A stretch of 64,000 nt of DNA from JAWKOK01 sp963848115. Its GTDB lineage: Bacteria > Chloroflexota > Anaerolineae > Caldilineales > Caldilineaceae. The notes below the pieces were generated by a model. It was not told the DNA's origin. It saw only the letters and a list, made by a program, of their open reading frames with translations, and made no database searches. A program made the position numbers and the translations under genes. The stretch is from NCBI GenBank assembly GCA_963848115.1, contig CAWKCP010000016.1, forward strand, positions 1 to 64,000. The letters are read 5' to 3'. Below, piece after piece: positions 45,046 to 52,739 of the stretch; the first letter of the stretch is position 1; each line of letters starts with the position of its first letter.

Positions 45046-45792
45046 GTGAGCAATGATCTACCCAATAATCGGCCTTTTGATGGCCAAAAGTCCAATAACC
45101 GTGAGAATCAGCGGGCGGTGGATGTGATGGATCTGCCACTGTTTCCTCTCAATGTCGTGCTGTTCCCCGGCATGCTTCTGCCGCTACACATTTTTGAACC
45201 CCGCTATCGAGAGATGATCGAATACTGCATCGAACGCAGGAAGCCGTTTGGCGTTGTACTCAATGAAAAGGGTATCCAAGGGAGTCCGCAGGCAATGCCG
45301 GCACGGATTGGAACAACCGCTCGTATCCGCCGTGTCCAACGTCACCCAGATGGGCGTATGGATATTCAGACAGTAGGTGTGCATCGTTTCCGAATTGAGG
45401 AATTTGATTATAGTCGATCCTACCTGACCGGCAGTGTGCGTCAGATTCCGGTTGTGAATGGGGCGACGCGGTCCGCCGGCCAGTTGGCGCAGAGCCTGCG
45501 GCCGAAACTGGTCGAGTATATGGAACTGCTCAAACTAGCCCACTCCGCCGATGCTGAGTTGGCCTATGTTCCGCACGATCCCAAGCCGCTGGCTTTTATG
45601 ATTGCTTCATCGCTGCAACTGAAGAATTCAGACAAACAGAAGCTGCTCGAACTGCCCGGCATCCCGGATATGCTCCAGAGGGAGTATCGACTATTGAATC
45701 AGGAGATCCTTCTGCTCAAGCACATGATCAACACGCAGGAAGAGGTAGCCGGGATGAGCACAGGCTCAACGGGCTATCTATTCCCCAACTAA
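45046..45792 (+). CDS. Lon N-terminal (substrate-binding) domain protein
   Basis: A 248-residue protein composed of only the LON N-terminal PUA-like domain (about 27–235): LPLFPLNVVLFPGMLLPLHIFEPRY is the signature, with no AAA+ or protease part. Such proteins are widespread; they may help deliver substrates to Lon or ClpP but no role is settled. The initiator is GTG 45046, after AGGAGGCAGTGACAAC. Confidence 0.9.
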   Translation: MSNDLPNNRPFDGQKSNNRENQRAVDVMDLPLFPLNVVLFPGMLLPLHIFEPRYREMIEYCIERRKPFGVVLNEKGIQGSPQAMPARIGTTARIRRVQRHPDGRMDIQTVGVHRFRIEEFDYSRSYLTGSVRQIPVVNGATRSAGQLAQSLRPKLVEYMELLKLAHSADAELAYVPHDPKPLAFMIASSLQLKNSDKQKLLELPGIPDMLQREYRLLNQEILLLKHMINTQEEVAGMSTGSTGYLFPN

Positions 45793-45854
45793 ACGTTACC
45801 TGAGAAATCAGGATTCTTCCATGCAAAATTGCACTGCAAAATCGCATGGCGGAT

Positions 45855-45883
45855 TTGCTCTGATTGAATCGGCATGCTATACT
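45855..45883 (+). promoter_or_regulatory. Promoter of tRNA-Val
   Basis: -35 TTGCTC (45855–45860), 17-base spacer, -10 TATACT (45878–45883), about 14 bases before the mature 5' end. Confidence 0.65.
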
Positions 45884-45896
45884 CTTACTCAGATGA

Positions 45897-45970
<74 letters not shown>

Positions 45971-46011
45971 CACAGTCCAAGCGAAAAGTAATCAAAAAAA
46001 GTAATGATATC

Positions 46012-46045
46012 TGCGCTCCTTGATTTCCGAGGGGCGCACTTTGTA
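46012..46045 (+). terminator. Probable terminator after tRNA-Val
   Basis: TGCGCTCC (46012–46019) pairs with GGGGCGCA (46031–46038) over 8 bp with one G·U, followed by CTTTGT. It separates the tRNA unit from the T-box leader. Confidence 0.5.
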
Positions 46046-46081
46046 GAAAAGGTGTCGTCATCGAGAGCTGTGTGTTGACGC

Positions 46082-46353
46082 CAAAATAGCAATGCGTTGA
46101 TCGGGACGCGTCAGTGAACCACTGTTGTTGCAGAGAGCGGAGATCGATGGCTGAGAATCTCCGTAGCACAGAGTCTGGCAACCACCCGAGAGCGAGCCTG
46201 CGAAATGCGTAAGCAGAGTAGTGGGTTCCGGTTTGCTCCGTTATCGGCACCACGAGTGGTTCAGATACGAGTCGCATGGTTGTGACAGTTCTGTTCAACA
46301 TGGGTGGTACCGCGTGGCTACAAGCTTCGTCCCATGAGGGCGGGGCTTTTTTT
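46082..46353 (+). promoter_or_regulatory. T-box riboswitch leader, probably tRNA-Thr responsive
   Basis: The T-box consensus TGGGTGGTACCGCG (46301–46314) is followed by a terminator, AAGCTTCGTCCC (46322–46333) with GGGCGGGGCTT (46338–46348) and a run of seven T. Upstream is a Stem I-like region with CAGAGAGCGGAG…CTCCG (the distal hairpin) and 3' of it GCAACCACC, where ACC (46181–46183) is a Thr specifier candidate. Such leaders raise read-through when uncharged tRNA binds. Downstream genes are an M20 peptidase, a small membrane protein and thrS. Confidence 0.88.
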
Positions 46354-46449
46354 GTATTGGGCGAACTCTCTGTCGTAGGTTTCAGCACGAGTATCGGCTC
46401 TGACTGGACATGTCGGTCGTATCAACTAGCAAAGTGAACAGGGTCAGTT

Positions 46450-47634
46450 ATGGATGATTTTGTGAGAAATCCAAATGTGCTGTCAGCCTCGGGCACATTC
46501 CTGTACGAGGAATCAAAGTTAGTCGACTTGAGTATCGCCATCCAGCAGATCGCGGCGCCAACCGGTGATGAGGAAGTCCGGGCATCGTGGGTAATGCGAC
46601 GATTTGAGGCACTTGGGCTGGCAGATGTGAGCATGGATGGGTTGTACAACGTCTATGCGCGTCGGCCCGGTGATGCAAGCGACTCACCGGCGCTGCTGGT
46701 CTCCGCCCATACAGATACCGTTTTTCCCATGGAGACCGATATCTCGGTCGCGCTGGACGAGACGGAGGGTCGGATCTACGGCCCGGGCATCGGAGACAAT
46801 TCGGCCGGTGTTGCCGCTCTGATTGCACTGGCGGAGAAAATAGTCAGCCTCCCGCCGCCGCCATCTGATATCTGGTTTGTTGCCAACACGGGCGAAGAGG
46901 GGTTGGGCGACCTGCGCGGCATGCGCGGCGCGGTTGATCGGCTTCACGATCGCATCGGAGCCTCCATTGTGCTTGAGGGCATGGGCTTAGGCCGCGTGGT
47001 GCACCGAGCACTGGGATCGCGACGCTATCGCATTTCCGCATCCGCACCGGGCGGCCACAGTTGGAGCGATTTTGGCACGGCGAGCGCCATCCACGCCTTG
47101 GTCTTGTTGGCTTCAGAACTGGTACGTATCAAGGTGCCAAGAGACCCGCGTACGACGTTTAACATTGGACGGATCAGCGGCGGCACGTCGATCAATACAA
47201 TTGCTCAGGCGGCAATGCTTGAATTAGATCTGCGCAGCGAAGACGGCCAAGCGTTGGAGACTCTGATCGATCAGGTGCAGACCGTGGTCCAGAGCTTTCA
47301 GACCAGCCGATGGCAAGACTGGGGAGTGCAGATCGATGTGGAGACTATCGGTGACCGGCCCAGTGGCGCCATCGCATCCGACCATCCGTTAGTCGTGGCA
47401 TCTGCACGCGCACTGGCTGCCGCAGGACTGACCGACAGGCCGGACCTGCGAATCAGCAGCACCGACTCGAATATCCCGCTTAGCCGGGGCATTCCATCAG
47501 TCTGCGTCGGGATCACCCAGGGCGGCAGCGCTCATCGGCTGGAGGAATGGATCGATCCGCAGTGGCTGGGTAAAGGGATGCAGCATCTGCTATTGCTCAC
47601 TTGGTGGGCATCCGGTTGGGTGGCAGAGGGCTAG
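46450..47634 (+). CDS. M20-family metallopeptidase / deacylase
   Basis: A 394-residue zinc hydrolase of the ArgE/DapE/PepT clan. Metal ligands: H87 and D89 in SAHTDTVF, D116 in GPGIGDNSAG, catalytic E149–E150 in NTGEEGLG, the dimerisation (lid) domain beginning RRYRISASAPGGHS, and a C-terminal His in GGSAHRLEEW. It has no signal peptide. It is the first gene after the T-box leader, which suggests it is induced on amino-acid (Thr) shortage; a peptidase releasing amino acids would fit. The substrate cannot be read from the sequence. Confidence 0.9.
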   Translation: MDDFVRNPNVLSASGTFLYEESKLVDLSIAIQQIAAPTGDEEVRASWVMRRFEALGLADVSMDGLYNVYARRPGDASDSPALLVSAHTDTVFPMETDISVALDETEGRIYGPGIGDNSAGVAALIALAEKIVSLPPPPSDIWFVANTGEEGLGDLRGMRGAVDRLHDRIGASIVLEGMGLGRVVHRALGSRRYRISASAPGGHSWSDFGTASAIHALVLLASELVRIKVPRDPRTTFNIGRISGGTSINTIAQAAMLELDLRSEDGQALETLIDQVQTVVQSFQTSRWQDWGVQIDVETIGDRPSGAIASDHPLVVASARALAAAGLTDRPDLRISSTDSNIPLSRGIPSVCVGITQGGSAHRLEEWIDPQWLGKGMQHLLLLTWWASGWVAEG

Positions 47635-47744
47635 CCGGTCGGTGCAATAGAGTAATTTGCATTGGAATCGTCGGTACGGCGTGAACCTGGTAATCTGCGC
47701 GGCGAGCTCAGGTTGGTGCGTATTTGGTTGGAGATAGTGACAAT

Positions 47745-48029
47745 TTGAACAGCCTGTCTACTGACTTCTTCATAGGCTTTGCTGTGGCCACGCTTTTCTG
47801 GCTGATCGTGAGTCAGATGGCACGCATATATTACCGCTTTCGGCGTCGTATCAAGGCTGCTCAGACGCCATTGGCCGGCAAAGTGCCTGCCGAGGTAATT
47901 GCGGATGCCAACCGGGCGCGCCTTGGCCTGGTCCTATGGTTTCTAGCGGTATTGGTGGGGCTTTTTCTGATTTGGGAGTTCATTGCCTGGGGCAGTGGAG
48001 CTAGCTTGTCTAGCAGGTTGTTTGGTTGA
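47745..48029 (+). CDS. Small membrane protein, unknown
   Basis: About 94 residues with two TMs (STDFFIGFAVATLFWLIVSQ and LGLVLWFLAVLVGLFLIWEF) joined by a basic loop RIYYRFRRRIKA; no family recognised. The start is likely TTG 47745 with GGAGATA upstream, or TTG 47724. It lies between the M20 peptidase and thrS on the same strand and may be part of the T-box transcript. Confidence 0.6.
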   Translation: MNSLSTDFFIGFAVATLFWLIVSQMARIYYRFRRRIKAAQTPLAGKVPAEVIADANRARLGLVLWFLAVLVGLFLIWEFIAWGSGASLSSRLFG

Positions 48030-48094
48030 CGACCATTCTGCTGTTGAACAGTGACTTGATTGTATACATATTTGTATCGATGGGAGCATTATAG

Positions 48095-49921
48095 ATGTCG
48101 AACTATGAGGAGTTGGAACAGGATCAGCTCTATAAGATCCGCCACAGTGCTGCGCACGTAATGGCGCAGGCCGTGCTGGAGATCTACCCCGACGCCAAGG
48201 TGGCAATCGGTCCGCCGATTGATACCGGTTTTTACTATGACTTCGACCTGGGGATGGATGACCAGGACAAACCCAAGACATTCTCTCCGGACGATTTGGA
48301 GAAGATCACCAAGCGGATGCGCCAGATCATCGGCGGTAAGTATCCGTTTGAATATCGTGAGGTTAGCGCGGATGAAGCACGGGCCATCTTTGACGGCCAG
48401 CCCTACAAACTGGAGCTGATCGATGGCCTGGAAGCGGGTGACGTCGATGAGTACGGCAATGAGGTGGTCGAGAAGCCGCCCATCAGCACGTATACGCAGG
48501 ATTCGTTCGAAGATCTCTGTCGTGGACCCCATGTGGAGCACACGGGCAAGATCCCCGCTGATGCGTTTCAGCTGATGAGTATAGCTGGAGCCTACTGGCG
48601 CGGCGATGAGCACAACCCAATGCTCCAGCGCATCTATGGCACGGCCTGGCGCAACAAGAAGGAACTCAAGAAGCATCTCGACATGCTTGAGGAGGCCAAG
48701 AAGCGTGATCATCGCAAACTGGGCCGAGAGTTGGAGATCTTCATTTTCGACGAAGAAGTCGGGCCCGGGCTGCCGCTCTGGCTGCCCAACGGCACGGTCA
48801 TCGTGGAACAGCTTGAGAAGCTGGCCCACGATGTAGAGTCCGACGCCGGCTACGATCATGTGCGCACGCCCCATCTGACCAAGGAAGATCTCTTCCTGCG
48901 TAGCGGCCATCTGCCTTACTACGAGGAGAGCATGTATCCACCAATGGATCTGGATGGCGTGCGATATTTTGTCAAGCCGATGAACTGTCCGTTGCACCAC
49001 AAGATCTACGGCAGCAAGCTACGCAGTTACCGAGATTTGCCGGTCCGGCTGGCGGAATATGGCACCTGTTATCGCTACGAAAAGAGCGGTGAACTCTTTG
49101 GATTGATGCGCGTGCGTTCGATGCAGATGAATGATGCTCACATCTACTGCACCGAAGGACAGTTTGAAGAAGAGTTCATGGCGGTAATCGGCCTCTATCG
49201 GCACTACTTCGACTTGTTCGGCATCGATAAGTATGTCATGCGGCTGAGTACGCACTCGACCAAGGGCTTGGGCAAGAAGTACGTTGACAATGAGCGGCTT
49301 TGGCTGAAGACGGAAGAGATGGTGCGCCGTGCCATGATCAACGGCGGCGTTCCCTTTGTTGAGGTGCCGGACGAGGCCGCATTCTATGGTCCCAAGATCG
49401 ATGTGCAGATCTGGAGCGCCATCGGCAGGGAATTCACGCTGGCGACGAATCAAGTCGACTTTGCCGTACCTGAGCGATTCGACCTGACATACGTCAATCC
49501 CGATGGGGCTGAAGAGACGCCGCTCTGTATCCATCGCGCGCCGCTGAGCACCCACGAGCGAATGGTCGGCTTCCTGATTGAGCACTACGCCGGCGCGTTC
49601 CCGGTCTGGCTGACGCCGCAACAGGTGCGTGTTATTCCGATCACAGGCGCTCACAACGAGTATGCCGTCGAGATTGCTGAGCGCCTGAAGAGCGCCGGTG
49701 TGCGTGCTGAAGCGGACCTGAGCAGCGAGCGGATGAATGCCAAGATCCGTGATGCTCAGCTGATGAAGGTTCCATACATGCCTGTGGTAGGCGATAGGGA
49801 GATGGAAGAAGGCACAGTGGCCCTGCGCAAGCGAGACGGCTCACGCCAAAATGGGATGCCGGTAGACGAGTTTGTCGCGATGGTCAGTGAGCGGATAGTC
49901 ACGCGATCCAGTGAGCTCTAA
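48095..49921 (+). CDS. thrS: Threonyl-tRNA synthetase (lacking TGS domain)
   Basis: A 608-residue class II synthetase charging tRNA-Thr. It starts at the N2 editing domain: H17-SAAH21 and the CRGPHV block are the editing-site motifs. The catalytic core follows with PMNCPLHH, motif 2 TCYRYEKSGELFGLMRVRSM and motif 3 REFTLATNQVDF … IHRAPLSTHERM, then the anticodon-binding domain (VWLTPQQVRVIPI). The usual about 60-residue N-terminal TGS domain is missing and no frame upstream could supply it. It is presumably governed by the Thr-type T-box about 1.7 kb upstream. Confidence 0.96.
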   Translation: MSNYEELEQDQLYKIRHSAAHVMAQAVLEIYPDAKVAIGPPIDTGFYYDFDLGMDDQDKPKTFSPDDLEKITKRMRQIIGGKYPFEYREVSADEARAIFDGQPYKLELIDGLEAGDVDEYGNEVVEKPPISTYTQDSFEDLCRGPHVEHTGKIPADAFQLMSIAGAYWRGDEHNPMLQRIYGTAWRNKKELKKHLDMLEEAKKRDHRKLGRELEIFIFDEEVGPGLPLWLPNGTVIVEQLEKLAHDVESDAGYDHVRTPHLTKEDLFLRSGHLPYYEESMYPPMDLDGVRYFVKPMNCPLHHKIYGSKLRSYRDLPVRLAEYGTCYRYEKSGELFGLMRVRSMQMNDAHIYCTEGQFEEEFMAVIGLYRHYFDLFGIDKYVMRLSTHSTKGLGKKYVDNERLWLKTEEMVRRAMINGGVPFVEVPDEAAFYGPKIDVQIWSAIGREFTLATNQVDFAVPERFDLTYVNPDGAEETPLCIHRAPLSTHERMVGFLIEHYAGAFPVWLTPQQVRVIPITGAHNEYAVEIAERLKSAGVRAEADLSSERMNAKIRDAQLMKVPYMPVVGDREMEEGTVALRKRDGSRQNGMPVDEFVAMVSERIVTRSSEL

Positions 49922-49978
49922 CTGACCGATTTTCCGTCGAAACGGGTGCAGTCGGCCTAGCGGCTGGTTGAACGATCC

Positions 49979-50022
49979 GATCGGGGCGGGCTGGACCAAG
50001 TGTATCCAGCCTGCCCTGATGA
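49979..50022 (+). terminator. GC-rich hairpin after thrS
   Basis: CGGGGCGGGCTGGA (about 49980–49994) pairs with TCCAGCCTGCCCTG (about 50006–50019) with G·U pairs. No T run follows, so it is a processing or weak terminator hairpin. Confidence 0.45.
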
Positions 50023-50056
50023 TTTGCACGACACACGGGAAAAATCGCATTGTAAC

Positions 50057-50085
50057 TTGACGCACCACACTGGAAATGTTATACT
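50057..50085 (+). promoter_or_regulatory. Promoter of infC–rpmI–rplT
   Basis: -35 TTGACG (50057–50062), 17-base spacer, -10 TATACT (50080–50085). Predicted start about 50092, giving a leader of about 145 bases. Confidence 0.8.
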
Positions 50086-50237
50086 TAGCAGGTTCACCCA
50101 AATCGGCAGATTGCGGCTGAACGCTCTTGTAACGACTAGCTGTATTGATGAGCGTTCAAGCATAGAATGGACAGATATTGCTGTTCAATAGATGTGCCGA
50201 GAGATCTGTAACATTTTACTACATAAGGAGCACCACC

Positions 50238-50783
50238 ATCGCGCGAAGAGCACCGACCCGATACCCACGACAGAAGGTAGATAACACGCGGATCAATGAC
50301 ATGATTCGGGCCCGCGAGGTTCGAGTCATCAGCCCGGAAGGCGAGCAACTGGGTATTCTGGACATCAACGAAGCATTGAGACTTGCAGAAGAACGCGATC
50401 TTGATCTTGTTGAAGTTGCCCCGGAAGCCAAGCCGCCGGTCTGTCGTCTGATGGACTACGGAAAATACCTGTACGAGAAGCAGAAGCGTGAACGTGAGTC
50501 GCGAAAATCTCAGAAGCAGATTGAGATCAAGGAAGTTCGTTTGCGGCCCAAGACTGACGAGCATGATATTCAGGTAGTGCTGAAGAAAATTCGTAAGTTT
50601 TCTGCTGACGGCGCCAAAATTCGAGTTCGGATTCGCTTTCGGGGACGTGAGATCTATCATCCAGAAGTTGCACGGAATCTGATGAAACGTGTTGCTGAGG
50701 ATTCTTCCGAAGTGACAGAGGTGGAAGCCTATCCGACGCTTGATGGGCGTAGCATGGTAATGGTATTGGCTCCGATCGCCTAA
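50238..50783 (+). CDS. infC: Translation initiation factor IF-3, ATC start codon
   Basis: An 181-residue IF-3. It reads (I)ARRAPTRYPRQKVDNTRINDMIRA…, with the N-domain through LMDYGKYLYEKQKR and C-domain RPKTDEHDIQVVLKKIRKF. No ATG, GTG or TTG precedes the conserved N-terminus; ATC at 50238–50240 lies 7 bases after AAGGAG. Rare AUU/AUC/AUA starts are the known autoregulatory device of infC, since IF-3 discriminates against them. The first ATG would lose the N-terminal 22 residues. It is followed by rpmI and rplT in the usual order. Confidence 0.93.
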   Translation: MARRAPTRYPRQKVDNTRINDMIRAREVRVISPEGEQLGILDINEALRLAEERDLDLVEVAPEAKPPVCRLMDYGKYLYEKQKRERESRKSQKQIEIKEVRLRPKTDEHDIQVVLKKIRKFSADGAKIRVRIRFRGREIYHPEVARNLMKRVAEDSSEVTEVEAYPTLDGRSMVMVLAPIA

Positions 50784-50882
50784 GCAAGCGGCATCCGTTT
50801 GATGCAAGCGAATGCTCTCAAATGTTGCTGATATCGATGTCGGCCGAAGCAGTCGTTCTTGAGGAACAACTCAGTTGTTGAC

Positions 50883-50908
50883 AAAACGGGCTCATGCCCG
50901 TTTTTGTG
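50883..50908 (+). terminator. Terminator/attenuator between infC and rpmI
   Basis: AAAACGGGC (50883–50891) pairs with GCCCGTTTT (50896–50904), with a T run. Within infC–rpmI–rplT it would act as an attenuator, limiting L35/L20 transcription. Confidence 0.75.
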
Positions 50909-50964
50909 TGTCTGCCCGACCAGTCTGAATAGTTGAAAGAACCTGTTGTTGATAGGAGGCCATG

Positions 50965-51171
50965 ATGCCAAAAATGAAAACCCATAAGGGGACAGCTAAG
51001 CGTTTTCGGCTGACCAAGAAGGGTAAACTGATGCGGATGAAGGCAGGCGGAAGCCATCTTCGTCGCAAGAAGCGCAAGGCGACCAACCGCGCCTTCCGAC
51101 ATGCTGTACCGAGCACGGTGAAGAGCAACATCAGCCAGGTGAAGGCAGCTGCCGGCAAAGCGGTTACGTAA
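50965..51171 (+). CDS. rpmI: 50S ribosomal protein L35 (bL35)
   Basis: A 68-residue bL35: PKMKTHKGTAKRFRLTKKGKL and GGSHLRRKKRKATNRAFRHA. Two ATGs are adjacent (50962, 50965); AGGAGG at 50954–50959 best fits the second. It lies between infC and rplT. Confidence 0.97.
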   Translation: MPKMKTHKGTAKRFRLTKKGKLMRMKAGGSHLRRKKRKATNRAFRHAVPSTVKSNISQVKAAAGKAVT

Positions 51172-51311
51172 GTTCGCAGTGCTTGATAAAACGAATAATA
51201 ACCCAGCACGTGACCGGCCTGTAAGTGGCTCGATATTCCAGAATGTTCTATCAGGAAGTTTCATGGGAGGAAACTCCATATCGGGCCCGCCATCACGGAA
51301 GGAGATAAGAA

Positions 51312-51668
51312 ATGCCAAGATCACGACCGAAAGTATATGCGCACAAGCGACATAAAAAGGTACTGAAATTCACGAAGGGACAGTATGGCTCACGCTCCAA
51401 GCTTTTCAAGCGAGCCAACGAAGCCATGCTCAAATCCCTTTTCTATGCGTACCGAGATCGCAGAAATCGGAAACGAGACTTTCGCCGGCTTTGGATTACA
51501 CGTATCAATGCGGCATCCCGTCTCAACGGCCTCAGCTATAGTCGGTTCATCTATGGACTGAAGCAGGCGAACGTACAGGTCGACCGCAAGGTGCTCGCCG
51601 ACATTGCCGTGCACGATCCGGCAGGGTTCGGCAAATTGGCGGAACTCGCCAGAGCGCAATTGAACTAG
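51312..51668 (+). CDS. rplT: 50S ribosomal protein L20 (bL20)
   Basis: A 118-residue bL20: MPRSRPKVYAHKRHKKVLKF, YRDRRNRKRDFRRLWITRIN and SYSRFIYGLKQANVQVDRKV. In other phyla L20 represses this operon by binding its leader. GGAAGGAGATAAGA precedes the ATG. A terminator follows at 51718. Confidence 0.98.
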   Translation: MPRSRPKVYAHKRHKKVLKFTKGQYGSRSKLFKRANEAMLKSLFYAYRDRRNRKRDFRRLWITRINAASRLNGLSYSRFIYGLKQANVQVDRKVLADIAVHDPAGFGKLAELARAQLN

Positions 51669-51717
51669 CAGAGACTGTTGGTTCGATAGCGGTTGACGAC
51701 AACAGGGCAGACAACGA

Positions 51718-51750
51718 CGGCAGGAGGGCACGCTCTCCTGCCGTTTGTGT
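51718..51750 (+). terminator. Terminator after rplT
   Basis: CGGCAGGAG (51718–51726) pairs with CTCCTGCCG (51735–51743), followed by TTTGTGT. Confidence 0.8.
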
Positions 51751-51774
51751 ATCTTGAATCGACTGGAGTCAGCC

Positions 51775-52563
51775 ATGATTACCAGCATGAGCAATGAGCG
51801 GATCAAAGCTGCAGCACGGCTCTCCAGGCGTCGAAGCCGGCAGGCGACGGACGTCATGTTGGTGGAAGGCGTGCGCCTGGTACGGGATGCCTGGCAGGCC
51901 CGTGTGCGCCCTGAGGTGTTGTTTACAGCACCGGCACTGATCACCGGAAATCGACATGCACTGGACTTGGTCGATGAAATCGAGTCCGCCGGGGTCGAAG
52001 TGGCCGCCTGTTCCGAAGCAGTCTTTGCAAAGCTTTCTGACACGGTCACCCCCCAGGGCATCGCAGCAATCGTTCCACTGCCCGACCTAAAGGCGCCCCC
52101 GTCGGCCGATTTTGTACTGCTGCTTGACGGCGTTCGTGATCCCGGGAACGCGGGTACATTGATTCGCAGTGCAGAGGCGGCAGGTGTGCAGGCGGTGATT
52201 TTTTGTCCGGGCACAGTCGATCCGTTCAACGACAAGGTCGTACGGGCCGGTATGGGGGCCCACTTTCGGCTGCCGATTCGGACGTGTGGGGCATGGGCCC
52301 AGGTTGTGGAGGAGCTTGGCGAGGGCAAACAGCTCTACTTAGCAGACATGGGTGGAACGCGCTCCTACGATCACGTGGACTGGACTCAGCCATCGGCATT
52401 GGTCGTCGGCGGCGAGGCCAACGGCGCCGGCGAGCAGGCTCGTGAGGCGGCAACCGTTATCAATATCCCGATGCTCGGCTCAGCTGAATCTCTGAACGCC
52501 GGAATCGCTGGGGCCGTGATCCTCTTTGAGGCAGCTCGTCAGCGGCGAGGACTCCTGCGTTAA
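51775..52563 (+). CDS. SpoU/TrmH-family RNA 2'-O-methyltransferase
   Basis: A 262-residue SPOUT methyltransferase. N-terminal substrate-binding domain (1–100: VMLVEGVRLVRDAW), then motif 1 DGVRDPGNAGTLIRSAEAAG with the catalytic Arg/Asn, motif 2 LVVGGEANGAGEQARE and motif 3 IPMLGSAESLNAGIAGAVIL forming the trefoil knot. The ATG 51775 follows GGAG by 8 bases. The exact rRNA/tRNA target is unknown (rRNA Gm2251-like or 23S 2'-O). Confidence 0.93.
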   Translation: MITSMSNERIKAAARLSRRRSRQATDVMLVEGVRLVRDAWQARVRPEVLFTAPALITGNRHALDLVDEIESAGVEVAACSEAVFAKLSDTVTPQGIAAIVPLPDLKAPPSADFVLLLDGVRDPGNAGTLIRSAEAAGVQAVIFCPGTVDPFNDKVVRAGMGAHFRLPIRTCGAWAQVVEELGEGKQLYLADMGGTRSYDHVDWTQPSALVVGGEANGAGEQAREAATVINIPMLGSAESLNAGIAGAVILFEAARQRRGLLR

Positions 52564-52739
52564 GCGCTCTTGTTGCAGGCCAATGTCGGCTCGCTTGAAG
52601 CGTCCGAGACGCCTGTTACTCTTTGACTACCGCGTTGACATCGCGATCTGTTCTGTGTATGATAGCGACACGATGCCAGCGCCCCTATCATCTGTTTTCC
52701 TCAACCATCCCTGGGTTTGCCTCAGGAGAAAACATTGGC

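Noticed and set aside
48089..49000. 303-codon minus-strand frame opposite thrS
   Set aside because: thrS is unambiguous; the antisense frame has no recognisable domain.
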